The notes under the pieces were generated by a model. It was not told where the DNA came from and did not search any database. It saw nothing but the letters and a program-made list of their open reading frames with translations. Source: Aphanomyces cochlioides (taxonomy: Eukaryota > Oomycota > Saprolegniomycetes > Saprolegniales > Verrucalvaceae). Taken from it: a DNA stretch of 64,000 nt. The stretch is taken from positions 682,001 to 746,000 of the forward strand of contig JAHQRK010000030.1 of NCBI GenBank assembly GCA_019828595.1, given 5' to 3'. Shown one piece after another: positions 10,160 through 19,192 of the stretch (position 1 is the stretch's first letter; every line of letters begins with the position of its first letter). A program made the translations under genes and the position numbers.

Positions 10160-13100
10160 GGTCCTCGCGGCTTCAGTGCAGCCAACTTCATCGCATCCAA
10201 ACCAACAACCACCACAGCCAACGTTCCCCAACTCTTCACTTGTCAACTTGTCCATTGTCACGGCCAATATAAATGGCCTTTCGAGAGACAATGGAAACCA
10301 ACTTGTCAACACCATGATCTCACGGAACGAGATCGTTGCCCTACAAGAAACCAAATTTGCCAGTGAGAAGAAATTCTCCACGTTCATGTTTCACCTTGCT
10401 CACGCTCTTGGTCATGACAAGTACTTCATTGCTGCCAATGACCATCGGCTTCTGGGAGGCGAACTTGAACAATACCGATCTGGTGGCGTCGCCATGATCT
10501 TCCAACACACCATCCCTGGCTTCAACACACTTCACCATGAACGCCAATACGACATCGAAGATCGCTACATGGTGGTCAGTTCAATGTGGGGAGACGACCC
10601 CATCTACTACCACAATGTCTACGCACCTGTTGAAGACAGCGAGCGAGACGCCTTCTTTGATGCCTTGCCACGAAACTTCCCAATCGCGTCCAAACATGTC
10701 GTCATGGGAGACTTCAATCTCCCGATGGATCGAGCATTGGACTCAAGAGGCTCCACCACCTCAAACCACCAAGTCAACAGGCAGTCTTGTTTCGCGTGGC
10801 TACAAGAACTTGAGGTCGTCGACGCCTGGAGATCTTTCAACCCCACGAAGAAGGTTTACTCTTCGCCGAAGGGACTCAATCGGCTTGATTACATCTTCCT
10901 TCAGCCTGCCTTGTGTCGAATGTATTCTGCTGGCGAGTACTTCGAGCCTACAGCAAACACAGATCACTTATGGCACAAAGTGGAGCTCCAACCAGTAAAA
11001 ACAACACGCGTCAAGAGCTACTGGAAGCTGCCAAAAGAACTTTTGGCGATCCGAGAAGTTCGAGAGGCGATTGTGTCCGAAGCCAGCGAACTGCTCGAGC
11101 GACTGCGGACATCGAACCAGCCAGGGGTCTTGTGGACTCAATGGCAACGCCGCACCAAACGCTTTCTTCAGAAATATCACGCTCGAATGGTAACGAACCA
11201 AAAGAACGCACTTCAAGAGGCCAAGATCCAATGGCTACAAGCTCAGTTACGACATCATCACGGACGCCTCACCGAAGCAGCTCTCAATACTGCAAGGACA
11301 CAGTATGAGACCAAGAAGCAAGACTTGAAACAGCACCACGCGGACTTGAGTTTTGACTTCCACGCCACCCAAAACGAGGCACCGACAAGTCATTTCTTTC
11401 GCAAACCACGCGCTCGGCAGTTTTCCATACCTATCGTCGAATGTTACGACGAACAAGGAAACGTCACTGCCATACCAGAGGAAATTCATGCAGCATTCAA
11501 TCGTCATTGGTCGGCGGTGATGAGTGAAGGCGACTTTCAACCTACAAGTCCACAAGAGAAGTCACAGTTCTTGAATGTACTTGAGAGAAACTTACCCCAA
11601 GACGATTCAGAGGCTTTGGATGCGCCGTTGATGATCGAAGAGCTAGCGCAATCCATCAAGACGATGAATCCTCACAAGTCACCTGGAATAGATGGGTTCT
11701 CGGCTGGCTTTTACCAGCTACATCCAGCCTTGTTTGGCGAAATCTTGTCGGTAGTCTTCAACCACCAACTTCAGGAAGGCATCATGTTGGCCTCGCAACG
11801 CTGGTCCGCCATATCGTTGCTCTTCAAAGGCGGCGATCGACGCAACCCAGCGAACTATCGACCCATTGCCTTGATTCCAGTTGAAGTCAAAGTCCTATCG
11901 CGCGCGTTAGCGTATCGAATGTCACAAGTCTTACCGTTGATCGTCCAACCCGAACAAAATGGCTTCGTCAAAGGCAGGCGGATCCATGATCATGTCATCT
12001 TTCTGCAAGACCTTCAACATCATTGCACCACCTTCAATCAAGAAGCCTACGCGATGTTCCTGGACTTTGAAAAGGCCTATGATCGTGTGAATCATGAGTT
12101 CATGTTCGCCGTTTTGAAGAAATTCAATGTTGGAGATCACTTCATTGACTGGGTTAAGTTACTCTACAACCAAACTCAAGTCAGTTTGAACATCAATGGC
12201 AGACTTACCGATCCATTCTATCCATCGCGAGGAGTCAAGCAAGGCGATCCGTTGTCTTCGATGCTTTTCGTCTTGACGATAGAACCGCTCGCTCAAATGC
12301 TTCGCAATCATCCCGAGTATGGTTACGCTTTCTCGGACTCTGGGATCGCTTCCGTTCTTCTCTTCGCCGACGACACATCGCTCATCTCCAGCTCCGTGGG
12401 CGACTTGGAAGAACAGCTTAAGCTCGTCGACGAGTTTTGCCGTCACTCTGGAGCAAAACTCAATCGCAGTAAGAGCAAAGTCTTGACGCTAGACAACAAT
12501 CAATCAGTATTCCAACATCCAAGGTTGAACATGGTACCAAGTGGAACGCCAGTGAAATATCTTGGGATTGAACTGGGACACCAATTGGATCCTATGCTTC
12601 AAATCAATGCAATCAGCGATAAGTTTTACAAGTCGTTTACCACGTGGGCGTGTCGAGCAAGAACCCTCAAAGGCAGGCGGTTGCTTGTGAAAACGATGAA
12701 CCTATCACAGCTTTGGCATTACACGATGGTGCTACCGATACCAGACAATACCGTGCGAAAATGGCAGTCTATGGTCAACAAGTTTGTCATGAGTCGACGC
12801 ACGCAAGCCGAAGACAAGTATTTGGCCCTTGCTCCAAGTGGCTTGATCCATGACTCGAAGACGGGCTTCAAAGTGCCGCATATTGCTTCAGTGATTCGAA
12901 AACAAAGAGTCACTCGTCTTCAACTCCTAGTCCAAGCTGATCAAGAAGAGCCTCCACAATGGGCAATCTTACCGACAGATCGCTTGAGTCGTTGCATGTA
13001 TCCATACTCTCGAGTGACAAATTGGGACTTCATGATGTATCATCCTAGCCCAAACAATAAGCTCGTCCAGTTCAAGTTGCTCTCACCGTTTTGGCGCAAT

Positions 13101-14282
13101 GTCTGGAAGCAATGGGCTCAAATTCCAATGACAATGAAGACACCACACGAGCCTACGCTGAGTCAGATGACACAAATGCCATTGTGGATGTCGTCGCACC
13201 CTCTCTTTCAAGTCCCGGGTCGAGACGGGATATCGTCGCTTGCAATCACGCTTCAAAACCATCGCGACTGGTACAGACACCTTGCTCAGAGAAGCATACA
13301 CTGCCTTGAAGACTTGTTGACTCCAGGTCGAACGTGGCCAACCTACGATGAGTTTCGTGAGTCGATGGAAGACCACCTAGATCACTTCGTCGAAGAATTA
13401 CCTGTCCCGACATCCTTCAAGCACTTTTACAAGCTGGTGACGCTGATTGCAACGAATGTTTGGACTCAAGCCAACAAGCGGCTAGACGCCCCGGTTGAAA
13501 ACGATCCTAGTCCGCAAACGGTGATTTCATATCGACAAGGAGATGTCGACGTACCGTTCAAGTCGTGGACAACGAAAATCATCAAGCGAGTGAGCTTCCA
13601 TGCTCCTTTGTTAACGCGGCCGCATCCCTTCCACTCTAGCACACGTGAGACTCGAGCGAAAATCGCCAAATACCTTTCACATTTTGTCAAGCCTTTTGCC
13701 AGTCTTGTGACGCCAGTTCAAGCAGATCTATGGACGCGAATTCTCTACGACATCATCCCAGTGGGCAATAAATTCAAGTACAAGGAGGCCACTGACCCAA
13801 GAGCACTTCGATGCTGCTACCCGAATTGTTATGCGCGAGAAACATTGCGGCACTTGTTCATGGAATGCACAATCACACGAGATCTTTGGCTACAACATCG
13901 TGAGGCATGGAGTTTGTTTGGGGTTCGCTTTACCTGGGAGTGGGTCGAAAACATCGATGCTTTTCAAGTCGCGCAGCGATGGGCTCGATATCGAGACGTT
14001 CTCCATCGGCTCTGGTTTATGCTTGCTTGCGGCATTCTTCACCTCCTATGGACACACCGAAACAAAGTCAAGTTTGACGGAGCCAAGACACCACACTTAC
14101 CAGCGTTGAACGATGTTGCGTTGACTTTTTGGGCGTCTAATGCCCGCCGATGGCTTCGCCACATTCACGATCAAGACACCTATCAACAGGCAATGATTAT
14201 CCTTGGATTGTTAAGACACCGTGGTTCGTACCGCCGATTTTTGAGTAAACATCCCGCAATCTTCAAGTTCAAGTTGGCTTGA
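10110..14282 (+). CDS. LINE A1 ORF2: APE endonuclease-reverse transcriptase
   Basis: Nicks the tRNA-gene target and copies the element RNA onto it. Endonuclease motifs: TANINGL, QETK, GDFN (about 200-203), RLDYIF, TDH. Reverse transcriptase motifs: NPHKSPGIDGF, FKGGDRRNPANYRPI, FLDFEKAYDRV (Asp 652), KQGDPLSSMLF, FADD (Asp 754-755), LGIELG. A CCYPNC...H...C zinc motif sits near 1235-1253 (zf-RVT-like). All catalytic motifs are present and the frame is open. The start is unclear: the frame opens at 10101 and the coordinate used is a TTG; no ATG occurs until after the endonuclease begins, so +1 frameshifting or non-AUG initiation is likely. Confidence 0.92.
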   Translation: MATTIPACNAGTTCCTKVLAASVQPTSSHPNQQPPQPTFPNSSLVNLSIVTANINGLSRDNGNQLVNTMISRNEIVALQETKFASEKKFSTFMFHLAHALGHDKYFIAANDHRLLGGELEQYRSGGVAMIFQHTIPGFNTLHHERQYDIEDRYMVVSSMWGDDPIYYHNVYAPVEDSERDAFFDALPRNFPIASKHVVMGDFNLPMDRALDSRGSTTSNHQVNRQSCFAWLQELEVVDAWRSFNPTKKVYSSPKGLNRLDYIFLQPALCRMYSAGEYFEPTANTDHLWHKVELQPVKTTRVKSYWKLPKELLAIREVREAIVSEASELLERLRTSNQPGVLWTQWQRRTKRFLQKYHARMVTNQKNALQEAKIQWLQAQLRHHHGRLTEAALNTARTQYETKKQDLKQHHADLSFDFHATQNEAPTSHFFRKPRARQFSIPIVECYDEQGNVTAIPEEIHAAFNRHWSAVMSEGDFQPTSPQEKSQFLNVLERNLPQDDSEALDAPLMIEELAQSIKTMNPHKSPGIDGFSAGFYQLHPALFGEILSVVFNHQLQEGIMLASQRWSAISLLFKGGDRRNPANYRPIALIPVEVKVLSRALAYRMSQVLPLIVQPEQNGFVKGRRIHDHVIFLQDLQHHCTTFNQEAYAMFLDFEKAYDRVNHEFMFAVLKKFNVGDHFIDWVKLLYNQTQVSLNINGRLTDPFYPSRGVKQGDPLSSMLFVLTIEPLAQMLRNHPEYGYAFSDSGIASVLLFADDTSLISSSVGDLEEQLKLVDEFCRHSGAKLNRSKSKVLTLDNNQSVFQHPRLNMVPSGTPVKYLGIELGHQLDPMLQINAISDKFYKSFTTWACRARTLKGRRLLVKTMNLSQLWHYTMVLPIPDNTVRKWQSMVNKFVMSRRTQAEDKYLALAPSGLIHDSKTGFKVPHIASVIRKQRVTRLQLLVQADQEEPPQWAILPTDRLSRCMYPYSRVTNWDFMMYHPSPNNKLVQFKLLSPFWRNVWKQWAQIPMTMKTPHEPTLSQMTQMPLWMSSHPLFQVPGRDGISSLAITLQNHRDWYRHLAQRSIHCLEDLLTPGRTWPTYDEFRESMEDHLDHFVEELPVPTSFKHFYKLVTLIATNVWTQANKRLDAPVENDPSPQTVISYRQGDVDVPFKSWTTKIIKRVSFHAPLLTRPHPFHSSTRETRAKIAKYLSHFVKPFASLVTPVQADLWTRILYDIIPVGNKFKYKEATDPRALRCCYPNCYARETLRHLFMECTITRDLWLQHREAWSLFGVRFTWEWVENIDAFQVAQRWARYRDVLHRLWFMLACGILHLLWTHRNKVKFDGAKTPHLPALNDVALTFWASNARRWLRHIHDQDTYQQAMIILGLLRHRGSYRRFLSKHPAIFKFKLA

Positions 14283-16130
14283 TTACTCCGGCTCGATTAG
14301 TCAACATGATGGATCTACAAGTTGAAGTGAGATCTTTGTTTGAATTGAAGCAAACTTACCCGCAAGCGCGCCAAAGTTTTGAAGGCAAGTCCAACCAAGT
14401 TGAAATTCAACTACAAAAATCAAGAAAAATCGACAATTCAAGGGTGAATTACGAAATTAAAAAATTGGGCAGCGCTTCGCACAAAATCGGCGAGGTCTTT
14501 CGGAAAGACTTGGTGGTTTTCGCCAACTTCGCTTGAAAAAGCAAGAAAAAAACAAGCTAAGCACAAAAGTCAAGCAAAAACAAAGGAAACAACTTACGAA
14601 GTTGGTCGAATGGACCTCGGATGGCTGGCCCGGCGTAGCCAATTCTCACCTTCTTGGACGCGCCGACGACGAATCATCGGCGCCAAAATGGGCGACCGGT
14701 CGCAAAAATCGCTCGCTTTCCTAAACAAGTCATACCAACAAGCACGAGATACAAACCAAGCCAAATCGCTGAAGTCTTCCTTGAAGCCCGGGGCATCCCC
14801 TTGAGACAAAGTCCCAAGGGTTGAAAGTCGCGGCCGAAGCCACGACTCGACGGCGGCAAAGTAAAAAGGCAACGCGCCCTCAAGAAGTATCCGGGTAGGG
14901 GGACTACCAACTGGCCTAGGAGCGATCGGAGGTATCCCCCCCTCGTCACACCCCACAGCCAGCTTTTTTCGGCACTCCAAGCGACACGCTGGCGACTCCA
15001 CAAAAGCAGAGCCGACTTGGAAAAAAGTCTTCGCGCTTTTCTTCCTTGAACGCCTTGGACGCCTTCTTCTCAAAAGCCAGCCGAATCAAACCACGAGCAG
15101 AAAGACGGGTGAGGCCCTGCGTCCCGACACTCACGAAGGGACGGAGATTTGACCGCTCGCTATTCGCTCCAGCTGGCTCTTGTTCTTGAACGCCTTGAAT
15201 CTTGTCTTCCTTGAAGCCCATCGCCTTCTTCAGCCTTCGTGTATCGCGGTCGCACCCATCGCACCCATGGCAGATCGCACCCACGGCAAGTCGCACCCAC
15301 GGCAAGTCACACGAGCGTCGGCATAGCAAGCGGCAAAAACACGGCAGCACGGACACGGTAGCGGCAACAACGACACGGCACAGCAAGCGACCACAGCAGC
15401 AGCAGCACGGCACACCAAGCGGCAACAACAGCACAACACGACCACGAACAGCAACTTCAGCGGCCAAACGAAGCAGCAGAGCGACAGCATCACGGCGGCA
15501 TGGCAGCGGCAAAATTGAAAAATGGCCAAGGAACTTTTCAAAACATCCTCAAGGAAGTTCTCCGCCACTCAAATTTTCAAGTCCGGCAAGAAAAAAATCC
15601 AGTGAACTTCCTCTGGCAAGACCATACAAACATCAAGACACGATCAACGACCCAAGAACATGCGACAACAAGGCACCCATGACGACTGCACAATCGACGG
15701 TGACGCACCAACGTTCAACGACGATGGCACTTTGCGACAAGAAAAAATCCAGTGGAAGATTAGTTCACACATCATCTGGTGCCAATGGTCCTGTCCAAGA
15801 TTAGTCAAAGCAACATGTGGACGTTCTGAAGCCAGTCCAAGATTACTCCACACCCATCTGACGTCGAAGACAAGACAAGTCTGTCCCATGTCCACATCAC
15901 CCAAGACCATTCATGTTGTTACACGACTTGAAGACCACAATCGACAGCACATGCGACGTGTCAAGAAGCCAACTTTTACCTGTATCAACTGATACAACAA
16001 AAATCAAGTTTCAAGAGGTAAATCTGCTTGCGTTCAAATCTCACAAGCACCAATATTATTCACTCAAGAGTGATTAATGACGGTCATTATTATTTAGCGT
16101 ATAATTAAATTCAATATACGCGATTGTACA
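14283..16130 (+). other. LINE A1 3' UTR (1.85 kb)
   Basis: No convincing gene. Contains a short tandem repeat (GCACCCAYGGCA-type units, about 15250-15305), then a CA/GCA-rich stretch of low complexity to about 15490. Direct repeats include TCTTCCTTGAAGCCC (near 14775 and 15205) and ACAAGAAAAAATCCAGTG-like words (near 15587 and 15738). Open frames on either strand here are composition artefacts. Confidence 0.6.
16097..16121 (+). other. LINE A1 3'-terminal stem-loop
   Basis: GCGTATA pairs with TATACGC across an 11-nt loop; a 9-nt tail separates it from the target junction. Likely recognised by the reverse transcriptase at initiation (inference). Confidence 0.5.
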
Positions 16131-16145
16131 CTGAGCTACATCCCC
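16131..16145 (-). repeat. Right target-site duplication of LINE A1 (tRNA nt 1-15)
   Basis: Second copy of CTGAGCTACATCCCC, left as an orphan tRNA 5' fragment in front of the next spacer. Confidence 0.92.
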
Positions 16146-16736
16146 TTCTTAGCGCTTCTAAAGCCAGACACACTTGCAGATTCATTTCATCTGTGGACGC
16201 ACATTTTGTCCACTTCGCCTTGTCCACAAGAGTGTCCTCGGTCAGTCTCCAACTTTCCATTTCATTCACTTTGTTCACTACATTCCAACTGTCGTGTATA
16301 ATCATATTGTTGAAAGGATGGATCTCTTTCTGTTCTAAATCTCGGTACGAAAGTCGTTTTTTGGCCATAACTTTATCAATTCTGCTCCGATTTGCATGAA
16401 ACCAGTTGCAAACGATAGGTTTTGATCATACCTATCGTTTGGCACCGGTGGCGTGGCAAAAGAACGATTTACGCCCGAGTTATGCGCAAAAAACGACTTT
16501 TACGCGCAAACAGGTTGTCCAAAGGATGTGCATGTCTTTCGTTTAATATATTTGACATCCGTTATCCATACGAACAGCCAACGCTCTCACGACTCGTGTC
16601 ATTGAAACAATAGTTCATCATGATTGGAATTCATTCCTGGACATTCAAATATTCAAATACAGGTTGTAGGAATGTATAAAAACCGGAAGGACGAAATTAG
16701 TGTGTGTGTCCAGAAGTGATAAAAGTTAAAACGTAG
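16146..16736. repeat. Array spacer between LINE A1 and unit 2 tRNA
   Basis: Complete 591-bp spacer matching the array consensus; ends with the two A4 tracts (T4 on the tRNA strand). Confidence 0.92.
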
Positions 16737-16782
16737 TGGAGAAGCAGGGTATCGATCCCTGTACCTCCCGCATGCTAAGCGG
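16737..16782 (-). pseudogene. tRNA-Ala 3' part (nt 28-73), unit 2
   Basis: Left remnant of the tRNA gene split by LINE B1; 16766-16782 is the 17-bp duplication. The partner half is 9.2 kb away at 26011-26054. Confidence 0.92.
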
Positions 16783-16792
16783 TTAACTGAGT

Positions 16793-16824
16793 ATATTAAA
16801 GAATTAATATGGCCCAAAAGGGCC
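16793..16824 (-). other. Tandem 3'-terminal hairpins of LINE B1
   Basis: On the minus strand GGCCC-TTTT-GGGCC (16824-16811) is followed directly by ATATTAA-TTCT-TTAATAT (16810-16793), then a 10-nt tail to the target. Both stems are perfect. Same structure in the truncated copy (26702-26733), B2 (31704-31735) and B3 (56167-56198). Confidence 0.7.
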
Positions 16825-19192
16825 GCAAACTAGACTTTCGATTTTGGCTTCATAGGTCGCATAATAAATATGTGTTGCGAAATGTGACCTTGGAAGGTTC
16901 TTGTGGAAAATCGTCCAGTGTTGCTTAACCGAAATAGACTTGGGTGTGGGGTAATTTGGAGGAACCATGGCAGAAAGAAAATGTTGCATGGCGATTCAGG
17001 CTGTGAAAAAATTCAAGAGTATAGAGAAGAGCCATACAAGCAACTTTCTTTTCATGACCATCTTGATCCGAGTTGGTGGTGGCGAGATACGAGGCAATTT
17101 CGGGTTGACTGTGGAGGACTTGAAAATTTGTATACAAAAGTCTTGATAAAAATTCCAAGTGGAGGTACGCAGTGAAAAAGGCCAAGTAAATAAAAGCTTG
17201 AGTTGGGGTCGATCCATGAATAAATAAATCGACAGGAGAGGAAGGCCAAAAATTGACAAAAGGGTCGAAACAGAGTAAAATCAGGCCCAAGGAAAATAAA
17301 TTGGCAAGAGGTAGGAGCCCAAAAAATCCAAAAAGGTCGTGGCCAATTTAATTCGACCTCAGGAGGCCGAATTAAATCGCTGGAACCATGGGAAAAGCTG
17401 GGTTTGAGAGAAAAGACCATCCAAAATAAAATGTTCTTGGACGATTTGACCAGCCAAAAAAATCAACGAGGTCGGTCGTTCCATGACAAGCAAAGTTGAT
17501 TTCAGGAGCGTCTTCGTCGGAGTTGAAGGTGGCGAGATAGAGGGAAAATCCCTTGTGGGTTGGGCTTTTGGGGTAAACCTCCCAAAAATAATAAAAAAGG
17601 GTAAAATATTTGGGAGGTGCCATTTTGACATGCGCCATGCGCGGATAGGTCTCGAGCGCGAGCATCGTCGGAGCTGGATTTCGAACGGCGCCGCGGTGCA
17701 TGGAGCCACTTGGCAGAATCGTAGCGACGATACGTACGAAGGATAGCGCACCATTAGAATCGCCATAGGTAGTGTGTAGCGGGAGAGCGCTAGCCAAAAC
17801 CAGTGGTTTTTCCAATCGGGCGTCTCGGCGGCCAAATTTGAAGGAGTCATAACTTCCGAACGGCTATGAGATAGATAGCCATACTTGGTGTCCTCCATCA
17901 ATGGAGGCTAGCGGTGGATGCACCATATTAATCGGTGCATATAGAGTCGTGTAGCTGAAATGAGCTACGATGGTCGTTTTGGAGCCTTATCGGCTCAAAA
18001 TGGTTTGGAATCGGAAGTTGGGTTCCTGTGCTGCTATCATGGTGCTTGATAGCTCAAATCCATCGCGAGGACATTCTCGAGCCTCTCCAACTCTAAGTTG
18101 GGCGATCGGAGTTGATTTGCGTTCAGGAGCCATTCCGATGAGTTTTAGCCATTTCACCAAAAGTTGTCGGGGCGACGGCAAGTAGGTTCCAGGGCTTCAA
18201 TCATCGCTCTTGATGGCTTAAAACACTCGTCTAGCCATGATAGGATGGAAAAGAGTCATAGCCGGTCGATAGGAAATGATTTGCGACCTGTAGCCGACTT
18301 AAGGTTTTGTAGCCGGTGGATAGGGGCGGTTGACATTTTGGATTGAGGATTGCGAGCAAACCAGGATGTTTCAGGGCGTTCTAACGCTTTGGCTAGTCGT
18401 AATAAGTGGTGGAGCCACCCACTAGACCCCTAGATGTCACTCGGTGACCGTAGGGAAAGCGTTCGAGTTGTCCTGGTGTTTCACCGGTTTGGGTGACAGT
18501 CCAAAATGGGTTCGTGGTTTTGAACCATAGATCTGCAATATGTGCTAGTTGGTGTCGGCATAGAGCTCGATTCAACTGAGATAACAAGCCACTAAACGTA
18601 GAAATCCACGCAGTAGGTCGAGAGAAATTTCACTTTTGGTGACGGGTTGAAACCGGTTCAAAATGGGTGTCACCGGGTCGAATTTCCTTTCGAATTTTGT
18701 TTCGCGAGTTTGGCGAGGTTTGAGCACTCGCAAACTGGCACATCTTGAGGAGGAGACATGGGAGAATCTTTTAGGCACCGTGGCGCAATTTTCCCGAACA
18801 AAAAGTGTGCACTCGATTTTGAGATTTCGCCCCCAGGGGAGACGTCGTAACAATTTTCAAAGTGTTGTTGTGAGAGAACCACTGCACTTTTTTGCAATCT
18901 AACGCTTGCGTTTGTCTGCTTGGGATGTCTAGCAACCCTGATGACCATTAGAATGTCTGAAATGATCGTCAGAGCAATGCCAGAGTTGTCGATAGTTTTG
19001 CCATTTTGGGTGAACGGATAAAGTCAAGTCGATTTTGTGAACGACTCGGCATGAGATAAAGTTACTTGGTGTGTTCATAGAGCTCTGTTAGCTGGGGCTA
19101 ACGAGCCATCAAACGCATGAAAAGGCCAAGTGGGTCGCGAGAAAATCCACTTTGAGTTTTCCCATTGGTTTGGGTGACTTAGGTGAATTTCT
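16825..19192 (-). other. LINE B1 3' UTR with serial short hairpins
   Basis: No gene supported. The part 17862-19102 is a chain of short perfect inverted repeats, for example CCTCCAT-CA-ATGGAGG (17892-17907), GTAGCT-GAAATG-AGCTAC (17951-17968), GCTATCA-TGGTGCT-TGATAGC (18033-18053), GGTGG-AG-CCACC (18408-18419) and GTTAGC-TGGG-GCTAAC (19087-19102). The 180- and 147-codon sense frames at 17359-17901 overlap each other and are not conserved as proteins. Confidence 0.65.

Larger units (their letters stand above)
7539..16130 (+). mobile_element. LINE A1, full-length non-LTR retrotransposon at tRNA 5' end
   Basis: An 8,592-bp element between 15-bp duplications CTGAGCTACATCCCC (7524-7538 and 16131-16145), which are exactly tRNA nt 1-15. 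It runs opposite to the tRNA. Order: 62-bp 5' leader, ORF1, ORF2 overlapping in the +1 frame, then a 1.85-kb 3' UTR. There are no LTRs and no poly(A); the 3' end has a 7-bp stem (GCGTATA/TATACGC, 16097-16121) and a 9-nt tail. APE-type endonuclease, reverse transcriptase and zinc motif place it with L1/Tx1-like LINEs, a group known to include site-specific members. Confidence 0.93.

Noticed and set aside
14594..15073. 159-codon minus-strand frame in the LINE A1 3' UTR
   Set aside because: It lies antisense in a GC-rich repeat-bearing UTR, overlaps other open frames and shows no motif.
15202..15804. 200-codon plus-strand frame after LINE A1 ORF2
   Set aside because: It is a translation of GCA/CAC-rich low-complexity repeats (runs of His, Gln, Thr, Arg).
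17359..17901. Possible third ORF in the LINE B 3' UTR (180 codons sense strand)
   Set aside because: It overlaps a 147-codon frame on the same strand, has no recognisable domain, and B3 substitutions change residues freely in both.
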